From Nocardia transvalensis NBRC 15921 (GTDB lineage: Bacteria; Actinomycetota; Actinomycetes; Mycobacteriales; Mycobacteriaceae), in NCBI RefSeq assembly GCF_000308875.1, contig NZ_BAGL01000121.1:1-64000 (forward strand): a stretch of 64,000 nucleotides of DNA, read 5' to 3'. Below, piece by piece: positions 35,598 to 44,204 of the stretch. A program made the translations under genes and the position numbers. The notes beneath the pieces are model-generated. The model saw only the letters and a list, made by a program, of their open reading frames with translations. It ran no database searches and was not told the DNA's origin. Positions within the stretch are counted from its first letter, which is position 1. Every line of letters begins with the position of its first letter.

Positions 35598-35607
35598 TGA
35601 TATATCA
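35598..35607. promoter_or_regulatory. TGATATATCA operator copy 3 (perfect palindrome)
   Basis: TGATATATCA is identical on both strands. It lies upstream of the dimethylglycine-dehydrogenase-like gene (start 35502) and is followed by AACCAGAGT, similar to the extension after the 20811 copy. It defines the consensus for the other two copies. Confidence 0.55.
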
Positions 35608-35671
35608 ACCAGAGTATGACCGCCCCGCGCCCCGGTCAATAAGAAAAACCGGCGACGCCGGACAGGGACCT

Positions 35672-36553
35672 CTACCGCGACCGGATCAGTTCCAGCGTCG
35701 ACTCCAGGACCGCCAGGTCGGCGGATCCGGGGACGAGGATGAACTCGTCGAGTCCGGCGGCCTCGGCGGCGTCGAGGGTCCGGCGCAGCGCATCGGCGTC
35801 GTAGGTCTGCATCGCGGCGGCCGCGCCCGAGGCGCTCTCGGGGCCGAGGAATGCCAGGTACTCGGATGTGAAGTCGCGCAGTACGCGCTCGGGCTCCGGC
35901 ACGCCGAGGACGTAGAAGCACCCACTCACCAACCGGGGCTCGTCGCGGCCCGCGTCCGCCCATGCCCGCCGCGCCGCATCCGCCGACCAGGCGATCTCCT
36001 GGGGGCTCCCGCCGACGCTGAACGACACCACCCCGTCCGCCCACTGTGCCGCGCGGGCAAGCGATTTCGGCCCGAGCGCCCCGGCGAGAACGGGCGGACC
36101 ACCGGGCTGGACACAGGGCGGCCCGACCGGGTCGGCGCCGTCCGACGGCGGCGTACCCGCCCACAGCGACCGCAGCTCGGCCACGGCGCGATCCAGCCGC
36201 TCGTGGCGGTTGCCGAAACCCGCTGCGAGACTGCGATAGTCGTCGCCCCGCCCACCGACGCCCACACCGAGGGTGAACCGGCCCTCCGAGAGGACATCGA
36301 TCGTCGCGGCCTGCTTGGCCACCAGCGCTACCGGATGAGCCGGCAGCACAGACAGATTCGCGATGATCCGCACCCGCTCGGTCACCGCCGCCGCGGCGGC
36401 CAGCGTCGTCCACATCTCCGGATTGTGGAAGGTCATCCGCTCGCCGCACGAAATACTCGACACCGGCCCCCCGTCTGCGAGCCGACTCCAGTCGACCGTG
36501 GCCCTCCGGTCGTAACCTCGGCACATGGTGGGCAACGCGATTCCGATATCCAT
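35672..36553 (-). CDS. LLM-class (F420- or FMN-dependent) oxidoreductase
   Basis: 293 residues from the ATG at 36553; a GTG 6 nt upstream is an alternative, and neither has a strong ribosome-binding site. The luciferase-like TIM-barrel pattern is clear: MDIGIALPT, a R-x-x-x-NLSVLPAHPVALVAKQAATIDVLSEGRFTLGVGVG core, LAGALGPKSLARAAQWADGV, and a C-terminal LVPGS-x-D strand. In actinobacteria most of these use F420. There is no operon partner; a relation to betaine catabolism is not indicated. The protein is shorter than many LLM enzymes because the segment after the core is compact. Confidence 0.8.
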   Translation of the reverse strand: MDIGIALPTMCRGYDRRATVDWSRLADGGPVSSISCGERMTFHNPEMWTTLAAAAAVTERVRIIANLSVLPAHPVALVAKQAATIDVLSEGRFTLGVGVGGRGDDYRSLAAGFGNRHERLDRAVAELRSLWAGTPPSDGADPVGPPCVQPGGPPVLAGALGPKSLARAAQWADGVVSFSVGGSPQEIAWSADAARRAWADAGRDEPRLVSGCFYVLGVPEPERVLRDFTSEYLAFLGPESASGAAAAMQTYDADALRRTLDAAEAAGLDEFILVPGSADLAVLESTLELIRSR

Positions 36554-36679
36554 CGCCACAGCATCAGATACCGAGCCACGACCGTCAACGGCCTGCCACC
36601 CCGCCCGACCCTTCCAGCAACCGCGCTGACCAGGCGATTAGCCGTTGAGCGCACTCGGTGTGTAAGCTGAAATCACCGA

Positions 36680-36753
36680 CGCGGGGTGGAGCAGCTCGGT
36701 AGCTCGCTGGGCTCATAACCCAGAGGTCGCAGGTTCAAATCCTGTCCCCGCTA
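36680..36753 (+). tRNA. initiator tRNA-fMet (anticodon CAT)
   Basis: A 74-nt cloverleaf without encoded CCA. Acceptor arm CGCGGGG pairs with CCCCGC-T, with the C1:T72 mismatch typical of initiator tRNAs; anticodon stem CTGGG-CTCATAA-CCCAG contains the three GC pairs of initiators; T arm is GCAGG-TTCAAAT-CCTGT, followed by discriminator A. The 3' half forms the left attachment site of the island. Confidence 0.95.
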
Positions 36754-36768
36754 CTAGGGAAGCGGCCC
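36710..36768 (+). repeat. attL: 59-bp direct repeat covering the tRNA 3' half
   Basis: Bases 36710-36768 are identical to 51967-52025 over 59 bp, running from the anticodon stem through the 3' end of the tRNA into the start of the terminator. Upstream of it the tRNA continues intact; the right copy has unrelated sequence there. This is the standard product of integrase-mediated insertion at a tRNA 3' end. Confidence 0.95.
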
Positions 36769-36794
36769 GGCACCCACTGGTTCCGGGCCGTTTT
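36763..36794 (+). terminator. rho-independent terminator after the tRNA (left copy)
   Basis: CGGCCCGG (36763-36770) pairs with CCGGGCCG (36783-36790) across a 12-nt loop and is followed by TTTT. It is a shortened relative of the perfect 13-bp hairpin at the right junction. Confidence 0.75.
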
Positions 36795-36802
36795 CGCGTT
36801 GG

Positions 36803-36824
36803 TTTGGCATCACGGTTGGCATCA
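36803..36824 (+). repeat. putative integrase arm-type sites, left end
   Basis: TTGGCATCA occurs at 36804-36812 and 36816-36824, a 12-bp period. The right end of the island has TTGGCATCA and TTAGCATGA with the same 12-bp period (51822-51842). Their position just inside each core repeat is what lambda-type arm sites look like. Confidence 0.45.
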
Positions 36825-37355
36825 TTAGCCGAACTAAGTATCACCTGTGCTGTGGTGTCCTTGGCATCCCGGCCCGGTTGTGCGCGTGACAGCGCGGACG
36901 GGGGAACCTCCGTCGGGGCAGAGCTTCAACGGTCGTGGCGCAGCATCGGTTACCGAACCGGCTCCGGCACTCATCGGCGGCGCCAACTGTGGTTGTCGCA
37001 GGTTTGTGCCCTCGGCAGGACACGCAAACATGGCAACGGGAAAGCGGCTGGTCATCGTGGGTGTGTGTCCGGTCTATCAAGGGGGCCAGTCTGTACTGAC
37101 CGGCCAACCGTTCCCATGTTCACAGTGTCTGCGGCGGGGCACTGTGAACATGGGAACGTGGATGACCCGGGAAGTTGCTCTGGCTGCTTGATGGCTGAAG
37201 CAGATTTCGTCCTTGGTTGAGCGGAGAGGGGCCGCGATTGAGCAGCTGGTGGCACGAATCTCCAGAAGCAGCTGGCGGCCGGTTTAGACAGCAAAGGAGA
37301 TGCCCACCCGCTATGGCCCACGCCCCCTGCGTGTGTCCAGGGTTCAGGGTCACTG
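36825..37355. other. gene-poor left end of the island
   Basis: 531 bp. Open frames here have no protein-like composition or ribosome-binding site. The notable content is a 19-bp perfect inverted repeat (37109-37158). Otherwise I see nothing interpretable. Confidence 0.5.
37109..37158. repeat. 19-bp perfect inverted repeat
   Basis: CGTTCCCATGTTCACAGTG (37109-37127) and its exact reverse complement (37140-37158) flank a 12-nt spacer TCTGCGGCGGGG. There is no T-run, so it is not a standard terminator; its size suits a protein-binding site, an origin-like hairpin or a structured RNA. Confidence 0.85.
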
Positions 37356-39722
37356 TCATGGCATGAGGTGCCCCTGATCATTGATCAGATCGGAGGCAAG
37401 CGTATGCAGGGCGAATAGGTCGACTGTGGGTAGAGCGGGTATCGGTATCTCCCACCTGGAAATCGACCATGCATGTGCCAGCAGGTGCTTGGATGACTTG
37501 CTCAGCTCGGGTGGGTCAGTCGGGCTGGCTCGCCTACTGACCAGACCCCGAGGACTGCCCACGGGGTTAGGGGCAGGTGACTTTCTCCGGCTTACTACCC
37601 CGGCGATCGTAGTTAGGACTTCAGCCTGCAGTTCCGGGTCCGGGAGGGTGTGAGCAAGGGTTTCGGCGCGGTCGGGGTCGTAGCAGGCTACCGCCTTCAT
37701 GATCCGGGCGAGCGTGATGGCCAGCGCGAACGGGTCGGTGATGGTGTGTGCCAGGGTCTCGACCTGATCGGCGAGCCGTGCGGCCCGATCGGGGTCGCTG
37801 CTGACCACCGCCTCCGCGATCCGGGCGAGCGCGTGGGCCTGCAAATCCGGGTCGGCGATGCCGTGTACGAGGGCCTCGGCACGGTCGGGGTCGTGGCCGG
37901 CTACCGCCTCCGCGATCCCGGCGAGCGTGACGGCCTGCAAGTACGGGTCGGTGATGGTGTGTGCCAGGGCCTCGACCTGATCGGCGAGCGGCGCGGCCCG
38001 ATCGGGGTCGCTGCCGGCTACCGCCCTCATGGCCCCGGCGAGCGTGTGTGCCTGCAAATTCGGGTCGGTGATGCTATGTACGAGGGCCTCGGCGTGGCCG
38101 GGGTCGTGGCCGGCTACCGCCTCCGCGATCCCGGCGAGCGTGACGGCCTGCAAGTACGGGTCGGTGATGGTGTGTGCTCGGGCCTCGGCACGGTCGACGA
38201 GTAGAGCGGCACGCTCAGCGTCTGACCTACTTACCGCCGCCGCGATCCTGGCGAGCACGTCGGCCTGTCGGTCGGGTCCGCGGAAGAAGTAGAAGAGGGA
38301 TTCGGCGTGGCCCTGTTGGCCAAGGCGTACCAGCACGGTGAGCAACCGGAGTGGAATCACGGTTAGCAAATCGGGGGGAAGTGTGTCATTTCGGTTGTCT
38401 AGGTAGTCGCGGTGGCGAGCCAGGCGCGCGGTACTGATCAGGTCCGGGTCGGGCTGATCGCGAATGTGTTGTTGCACGGTGCGGATCTCGCACAGCACGG
38501 TCGCATCACTACCGGTGTGTGTGCGCAGCCGGTCGTGGCGGGCGCGGTCGAGACCCGCTTCGATCATCCGGTCGAGATTGCGATGCCGATCCAGAACGGA
38601 GAAGTAACCGCGGAGGAGGAAGTCGGGGGTCTCGGGCGGCCAGCACAGATTCCGATAGTGGTCGGCCCATGAGTGCAACCGGCTCAGGCCCGGAGTCAAA
38701 TATCGAGTGCCGAGTTGTTTCTCGGCGGTGTGCTGCAAGGTCTCGTGCGCCAGCACATACACCGGGTCCGCGGCTTCGCCGGGCCGCGACGACATAGCGG
38801 TTTCATATGTGCGAAAACTGCGTCCTGTGGCTGCTTGGAGCAACCCGTCGATCTCGTACGGTGCCATCCCACTGAGTTCGGCCAGTTCAGTGGCGGTCAG
38901 GCCGTTGGCGGCGGTGATCAGCGCGAGCAGATATCGATGCTCATCAGGTCCGTTGAGCAGCGCGTTGAGTTCGGCAGTCGCCGCTCGTTTGATATCGGCG
39001 GCGAACGGTGATGGCGAGAGTGGGTAGTGCCTGATACCCCCCAGGGGGTGTCCATGTGGGATGGGCAAAGTGGGACAGTGCCGACTGGAGACAATAACTC
39101 GCAGGTTCGGGTCCGGGCGCGAAGGCAGGTGGGTCACGATCGGTGACTCACCAGCGTCTTCGTCCAGGCCGTCGACCACGAGCACCAATCGCCGGCCAGC
39201 CTCGGCTTCGCGCCGCGCAGCAAGGGTGAGTAATTCGTTGCGCAACCCGTCACGATAAATCCTCGCATCTGCGATCCGCGCGCGCTGATCGGGAAACAAC
39301 ACGGCGAGTTGATCCAGCACCGCCTCGGTGAACGCGCGGTGGTCGTTCTGATCGGCGACAGGATCACTGACGAAGAACCCGATCACCGTCAGATCAGATT
39401 CGTGCTCCAGCAAGAACGACACCAGCAACGCCGACTTACCCGCCCACGGTTCGGCTCGTATCCACATGTACGGGTGGTCACCATGGCAGAACTCTGTCAA
39501 GTCGTTGAGTTCCTCGCCCCTCTCCCGCAATCCGCCGATCGGCGCCTTTAGCCCGCGTATATGCGCCACATAAGACGACTCACCCGACGGCAATGCACCA
39601 CCCGACGCCGCGTGGACGTCGTAATGGTGGTGCTCGGTGTGAGAGATTGACACGTCTCGCCCGGCTTTCACTCGGTCGAAATCGTAAACCGGGCTCGCCG
39701 ACGGGCGATCTTTACGTCTCAC
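37356..39722 (-). CDS. STAND/NACHT-like NTPase with C-terminal helical repeats
   Basis: 788 residues. The N-terminus has an AGRDVSIS segment (about 20-27) as seen in effector-associated domains. Walker A is EPWAGKSALL (about 91-100); Walker B is RLVLVVDGLDED (about 178-189), followed by VIVSSRH (sensor 1-like). After the helical ARC region, residues about 480-690 hold six or more tandem repeats of about 35 residues around IADPDLQA-x-x-LA-x-IAEAVA-x-x-DPDRA. This is the STAND plan (sensor repeats plus NTPase), used in antiphage Avs-like proteins and other regulators. No nuclease or protease effector is recognisable in the first 80 residues. A small membrane protein gene lies 122 bp upstream on the same strand. 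Confidence 0.75.
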   Translation of the reverse strand: MRRKDRPSASPVYDFDRVKAGRDVSISHTEHHHYDVHAASGGALPSGESSYVAHIRGLKAPIGGLRERGEELNDLTEFCHGDHPYMWIRAEPWAGKSALLVSFLLEHESDLTVIGFFVSDPVADQNDHRAFTEAVLDQLAVLFPDQRARIADARIYRDGLRNELLTLAARREAEAGRRLVLVVDGLDEDAGESPIVTHLPSRPDPNLRVIVSSRHCPTLPIPHGHPLGGIRHYPLSPSPFAADIKRAATAELNALLNGPDEHRYLLALITAANGLTATELAELSGMAPYEIDGLLQAATGRSFRTYETAMSSRPGEAADPVYVLAHETLQHTAEKQLGTRYLTPGLSRLHSWADHYRNLCWPPETPDFLLRGYFSVLDRHRNLDRMIEAGLDRARHDRLRTHTGSDATVLCEIRTVQQHIRDQPDPDLISTARLARHRDYLDNRNDTLPPDLLTVIPLRLLTVLVRLGQQGHAESLFYFFRGPDRQADVLARIAAAVSRSDAERAALLVDRAEARAHTITDPYLQAVTLAGIAEAVAGHDPGHAEALVHSITDPNLQAHTLAGAMRAVAGSDPDRAAPLADQVEALAHTITDPYLQAVTLAGIAEAVAGHDPDRAEALVHGIADPDLQAHALARIAEAVVSSDPDRAARLADQVETLAHTITDPFALAITLARIMKAVACYDPDRAETLAHTLPDPELQAEVLTTIAGVVSRRKSPAPNPVGSPRGLVSRRASPTDPPELSKSSKHLLAHAWSISRWEIPIPALPTVDLFALHTLASDLINDQGHLMP
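37887..38177 (-). repeat. near-identical DNA repeats within the STAND sensor region
   Basis: Bases 37887-37964 are identical to 38100-38177 (78 bp, 213 bp apart, or two 35-36-residue protein repeats). Less exact copies fill about 37640-38260. The high DNA identity suggests recent duplication or conversion of repeat units. Confidence 0.85.
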
Positions 39723-39844
39723 GGCTGCGAGGTGCTGTCACGGCTGGCGTCGATATCTTCAAACACCATGTCCCCGCCGGAATGTACCCGGCTTGCGCGG
39801 ACACCGCCTCCACGAACCTTCTTGACCCGCAGCGCTCTTCCCGC

Positions 39845-40081
39845 CTACACGTTGCTCAGCGCGAGACTCGCCACCGGCTCCCGGGCGGCAGTCGATTGCC
39901 CGTTCTGCATCCACAGCGACGCCGCGAACACGGCCACCGTCAGCACCCCGACAGCCACCCAGGTCCATGCCGAATTACCGCTGCCCGTGGCATAATTGAC
40001 CGTCACCGCCAGGCCCGTCGACACCATCGCGGTCGCCGCCGTAGGCGCTACCACGCGCGACAGAGTCTGTCCTGAAGCCAC
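39845..40081 (-). CDS. small membrane protein upstream of the STAND gene
   Basis: 78 residues from a GTG at 40081, with GGGAGG about 6 nt upstream; longer upstream starts have no site. It begins VASGQTLSRVVAP and contains two hydrophobic stretches (about 10-32 and 36-55: NSAWTWVAVGVLTVAVFAAS) with a short polar tail. I recall such SGQ-x-x-SRVVAP proteins next to NACHT-type genes in actinomycetes, but have no assigned function. It may be the membrane effector or anchor of the STAND protein. Confidence 0.55.
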   Translation of the reverse strand: MASGQTLSRVVAPTAATAMVSTGLAVTVNYATGSGNSAWTWVAVGVLTVAVFAASLWMQNGQSTAAREPVASLALSNV

Positions 40082-40453
40082 ACCAACCTCCCGCCCGACA
40101 TATACGCCCGATCCTCTCAGCCCCACTCTCCGGAATCCAGCGAAGCAGTCAATTGTGCCGGACCACAAGCAGAATACGCCCGAGAAAACCAAATACTCAC
40201 TGTCCGAGAACTTCCGGCCCCCTCAAGAGTTTGTGCCGTGTCTCCCTCGGACACGCCCCTACTCCATCAGGCGTCTGAGTAGTTGTCGGAACCGTTGCGC
40301 GCCACTCGGGTGCCCTTGGCAGGATCACATGTAGATGAGAACTGTGGTGACCTGGGGTTTCTCGGTGGTCGATTGGTTTTGAAGCCGATTTCGCGCTCTG
40401 ATGGTGTGTATGGACGTGGGTCGTCGGTGCCGCGTCGATACCTGTTCGACCGC
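40082..40453. other. intergenic region inside the island
   Basis: 372 bp between the small membrane gene and the next open frame. It is AT-richer (for example 40140-40220) and could hold the promoter for the minus-strand pair. I see no clear motif. Confidence 0.4.
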
Positions 40454-40759
40454 ATGACGGCCGAGGATCGGTTGAAGGCGACCACCGAGGTGATCGACGA
40501 CTCGAACAAGAAATTCCCGCTCACCGACTCCAACGCTGAAGCCGCCCTGCGAACAGGCCCGGCAGGAACCACACCCCAGGTTGCCGGGCCCGGCGGTGCG
40601 GGCGCGGATATCACGTTCGTCGACGACGCCGGCAATGTCGTCGCCCCACCCACCACGACCAGCGGCGAGCACCGGCACCACATCGCGCACCTCGACGTCT
40701 CGGTCTTCGTCAGCCCCGCCGACCAGCACTCTGCCGCAGCCCTGGGCCAAGCCGCATAA
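40454..40759 (+). CDS. possible fragment of a secreted-toxin-type protein
   Basis: 101 residues from the ATG at 40454. The segment GGAGADITFVDDAGNVVAPP resembles the GxDIxFxDxxGNVV strand of polymorphic-toxin nuclease tips, but the expected E-x-K that follows is missing and the protein ends soon after. There is no ribosome-binding site I trust. It may be a decayed remnant. Confidence 0.25.
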   Translation: MTAEDRLKATTEVIDDSNKKFPLTDSNAEAALRTGPAGTTPQVAGPGGAGADITFVDDAGNVVAPPTTTSGEHRHHIAHLDVSVFVSPADQHSAAALGQAA

Positions 40760-40810
40760 CAGTCGTCCCGTCCAGTAACCGCCCGCACCAGCGCTTAGAC
40801 AGGACCCGCC

Positions 40811-41690
40811 ATGAGCGAACTCCCACCCACCGAACCCGCCACCGACACCGTCGTGCCGGTGTCTGTGTGGGCCACCGCCCAGACGCCCCTGCCACGCAAT
40901 GACGGGGCCGCTACCACCCCGACGGCACCGCCCACCCAGCGAAAATGCTGCCCGCAGTCGCCGCTCACGCCATCACTCACTACACTGCCCGGCGACCTCG
41001 TCTTGGACCCCATGTGCGGATCCGGCACCACCATCGTCGAAGCCCTTCACCTCGGCCGCCGCGCACTCGGCGTCGAATACGAATCCCGTTGGGCCGCCAT
41101 CGCCCATACCGACATCGACCTCGCCCGCGCAGCCGGCTACGACCAGGAGGCGGCCGTGTTCACCGGCGATGCCCGCCGACTCGACACCTTGCTGCCTGCC
41201 AGACACCTCGGCGCTGTCGATCTGATCATCACCTCACCGCCCTGCGGCGACTCCACCCACGGACACGTCAGCACCAAACCCGGCGAAGGCGTCCGCAAGC
41301 GCAACAATCGCTACGGGTCGACACTCGACCGCGGTCAACTCGCCAACATCGGCCTCGGACGTCTACTGTCCGGATTCACACGCATCCTCGCCGCTGGCAC
41401 CGCCTACTTGCGCCCCGGCGGCCACGTCGTGATCACGGCCCGTCCCTGATGGCAGCACACCGAACTGGTCGACCTGCCCTCCCACATCATCACCTGCGGC
41501 ACCTAAGCCGGACTCGAACCCACCGAACGCTGCGCCGCTCTCCTCGGCCGCCTCGCAGACGGCGCCCTCCTCGCCCACAGCAGCTTCTTCCGGCGCGACT
41601 TCATCAACCGACAGCGCCGCGCCGGACTAACCGCCCACCTCATCACTCACGAGGACGTGCTGATCTTCCGCAAGCCGCTGAAGTGCGCGG
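40811..41690 (+). pseudogene. DNA adenine/cytosine-N4 methyltransferase, two in-frame stops
   Basis: The first 212 codons (40811-41449) encode an N4/N6 DNA methylase with motif I DPMCGSGTTIVEALHLGRR and motif IV LIITSPPC. The frame then meets TGA at 41447-41449, but translation past it continues as WQHTELVDLPSHIITCG, hits TAA at 41504-41506, and continues again as AGLEPTERCAALLGRLADG and DVLIFRKP, all typical of the C-terminal half of this family. The continuity in one frame identifies two nonsense mutations rather than a natural end. The 5' end is also unusual, as the region before motif I has little family character. Confidence 0.75.
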
Positions 41691-41749
41691 ATATACCGAA
41701 CTCAGCCACCATCGACACAGATCTTGGGCGTGGACCGAACACTGGGACC

Positions 41750-42827
41750 GTGCACAGCGGCGACCTGCAACAGCTGACGGCACCGATGCTGGTGAAGTTC
41801 TACACCCGGCTGCTGATCGACGCACCCATTAAGCCCGACAACAACATTCGCATGTACGAGTATTGGGCAAAGATGGCCAGCCGAAGCGGTCAGCCCACAC
41901 CGCGGGAGGTCAGCGTCGCCTGCGGAGTCAGCATCCACGCCGCGCGTACCGCCGTGCGCCGCTATAGGGCCGGACGGATACCGACCCCGAAACCCGCTGG
42001 GCTGGAACCCAAAACCGTCCGCAACATTCACCTCGCACTGGACCGTGCCCTGGTCGACGCCGTCGCCTGGAAGTACCTCGTCGACAATCCCGCCGCGAAC
42101 GCGAAACCGCCCCGCAAACCCCGGAGCCCGCCGGCCGGTATGGACACCCGATCAGGCGACCCGGTTCATGGACAGCATCCGCTTCGACCGGTTCTACGCT
42201 CTGTTCCGGCTAGAGCTGACCACCGGGCTGCGGCGGGCCGAAATCTGCGGGATCCGCTGGCCCTCATTAGGTCTCGACAACGCAGTGCTGTCGGTGCACC
42301 AGGGTCGGGTGTTCGTCGCTGGCTACGCCCAGGGCACACAGGTCAAGACAGAGGATTCTGCCCGCTCGATAGCACTCAACCCCGAGACCGTCCAGGCACT
42401 GCGTGATTGGAAGGCCATCTAAGACGCCGAACGCGCACTCTACGGTGACGACTTCCGCGACACCGATCTCGTGTTCACCTACGAAGACGGCCGCCCGGTG
42501 CGCCCGGACTCGGCTCGGGAACGGTTCAAGCGTTTGGCCGCGCGGGCCGGGCTACCCGAGATCCGCTTCTACGACCTGCGCCACACTTACATCACGGGAG
42601 CCCTCGCCGCCGGAATCAACCCCAAAGTGGTCAGCCAACGCGCAGGCCACGCCGACGTCACCTTCACCCTCAAGACCTACCAGCACGTCCTGCCCGGCAT
42701 GGACGAAGACGCAGCCGCCCGAGCCGCAACGCACCTGCTGGGCGCTACTCCCTCGGCAGCTTCCGAAACTACTGATCCTCAGAACATTCCAGAGAGCGCT
42801 GGTTCCGTATTCACGGGCCAAATATGA
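41750..42827 (+). pseudogene. tyrosine recombinase (integrase), frameshifted and interrupted
   Basis: The core starts within a frame running from the methylase remnant (VHSGDLQQLTAPMLVKFY) and has the SAM-like domain LEPKTVRNIHLALDRALVDAV. Near 42115-42150 the coding shifts to another frame (VWTPDQATRFMDSI), and an in-frame TAA at 42420-42422 splits the catalytic domain. The remaining C-terminus is complete. All catalytic residues remain: Arg in TGLRRAEICG, RH in YDLRHTYI, His in AGHADV and Tyr in TYQHVLPG. The N-terminal arm-binding domain is missing. It was the island's integrase. Confidence 0.85.
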
Positions 42828-42932
42828 GAGTCGGGTGGAGGAATCGCCATGAGCCGATAGATGCGGTGTCGTGCCTAGTGAATTCAGGTTTCTGTTAGAG
42901 GACGCCGGGACTGGCCACCCGAATTGCTCGGC

Positions 42933-44204
42933 TTACTCCTGCGATGCAATAAAAGTGGCCAGCGTGCTTCTGATTGTCGCTTCTTGTTCTACTGGGTACC
43001 CACGAGCGAGGCAGGCGCGGGCGAAGTCGGCGATTGGGTCGGCGCTATTTGTCGCATCGTGGAGCCCGTCTCGACTCGCCTGGCCGAAGGCTTTCCGCTT
43101 CGGGTGTTCGGCGATACCGGCATCGAGGACGGTGACGTCGTCGGTGGAAGCCAGTGCACCGAGTATCCGGCGAGCGATCCTGACACCGCCGAGGTCGGCA
43201 TCGGTGGCTATGGCGGTGGCTGCCACGCCGGTCGACAGCCGACGGATCAGGCGCAGAGCGTGTTTGGAAGGTTGCCCTGCACTCCACACTGTGGCGACGT
43301 CGGGTGCTGTGTCGCAGACAGCCTCGGCGGCTTGGAGATTTTCCACGATAACGAGTAGCCGAGTGCTTGGGCCGAGGCGGACATCGAACGTCGAACGTTG
43401 GTCTACTCGGAATTGTACTGGCCCATCGACGGCAGCGAGGTCAATGTTTCCGGCAGCGGTATGGATCGTGATCGGTCCGCCCAGACCGATGTATGGACTA
43501 CGGCGGAGGCCCAAGGCGATCAATGTTTCTGGTGCGGCTCCTGCTTCTGCCAGCACTTTTGGGGAATCTTCTCGGGTCTTCGTTTCACGGAAATGTGTCT
43601 GGCTGAACGCGCGAGGGCCATCGTGGGTTACACCGTCCACTAGGTCTTCGGCGGCGTAGACCAGCACCGGCAGGCGGGGGTTGTTCGGTCCGGTGGCGAT
43701 TAGAGCTTTGGCCAGCCCCGGGTCTGTGGCGGCTATTTGGCGTGCGGCGTCTTGGGCTCTCGTCTGCCACAGCTGTGCGTCGTCGCTCTGACATATGTCG
43801 TTGCGTCGTTGGTGTTCGTCCCATATCGAAGTCCGCTGCCAGCGCAGGATGTCGGTGATATGGGCGAATTCATCGACCGTACAGATCAGGTCAACGACGC
43901 CGGCCACGGCGAGGCGCACGGCATGCTCCCGGGCGTCGTGGCCGAACCGCTGCTCGATGGACGCCCAGTAGCGCCGTTGTGCCTTGATTGCCCAGCGAAG
44001 ATCCTCGACAGCGACACCTTCGACAGTCATTTCAGGATGGGGGGAGTCATTTGGGTGGCGGGCACTCAGTCTCACGTTTGTGAGCTTGAGTCGTCCCTTT
44101 CGGTCGCGCGGCAGGGTGCCGTTCGGGCGGGGAATCGCCAGAGAGGTCAGGCCGTCGGGGACGCCAGAAACGGGGACTGGTGTGGAGGAAGGTGCATCAG
44201 ACAA
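42933..44204 (-). CDS. Toprim-fold nuclease subunit of an SMC defence system (JetD/MksG-like)
   Basis: 423 residues. The C-terminal half carries a Toprim pattern: LLVIVENLQAAEA with the conserved Glu, GQPSKHALRLIRRL, and TAIATDADLGGVRIARRIL with the D-x-D. This matches the topoisomerase-VI-A-like subunit of Wadjet/Mks systems (DUF2220/DUF2399-type), which cleaves plasmid DNA. The N-terminal half is a separate DNA-binding-type domain. It is the last gene of a five-gene operon with an 8-bp overlap with the SMC gene (44197-44204). Confidence 0.7.
   Translation of the reverse strand: MSDAPSSTPVPVSGVPDGLTSLAIPRPNGTLPRDRKGRLKLTNVRLSARHPNDSPHPEMTVEGVAVEDLRWAIKAQRRYWASIEQRFGHDAREHAVRLAVAGVVDLICTVDEFAHITDILRWQRTSIWDEHQRRNDICQSDDAQLWQTRAQDAARQIAATDPGLAKALIATGPNNPRLPVLVYAAEDLVDGVTHDGPRAFSQTHFRETKTREDSPKVLAEAGAAPETLIALGLRRSPYIGLGGPITIHTAAGNIDLAAVDGPVQFRVDQRSTFDVRLGPSTRLLVIVENLQAAEAVCDTAPDVATVWSAGQPSKHALRLIRRLSTGVAATAIATDADLGGVRIARRILGALASTDDVTVLDAGIAEHPKRKAFGQASRDGLHDATNSADPIADFARACLARGYPVEQEATIRSTLATFIASQE

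Noticed and set aside
36804..37220. Open frame of 138 codons at the left end of the island
   Set aside because: No ribosome-binding site or protein-like pattern; it runs through the 19-bp inverted repeat.
37640..38260. CRISPR-like regular repeats
   Set aside because: The repeats are coding, imperfect and contiguous without spacers; they encode the STAND sensor repeats.
42871..43659. 262-codon plus-strand open frame opposite the Toprim gene
   Set aside because: Antisense to the Toprim-encoding gene and without recognisable domains.
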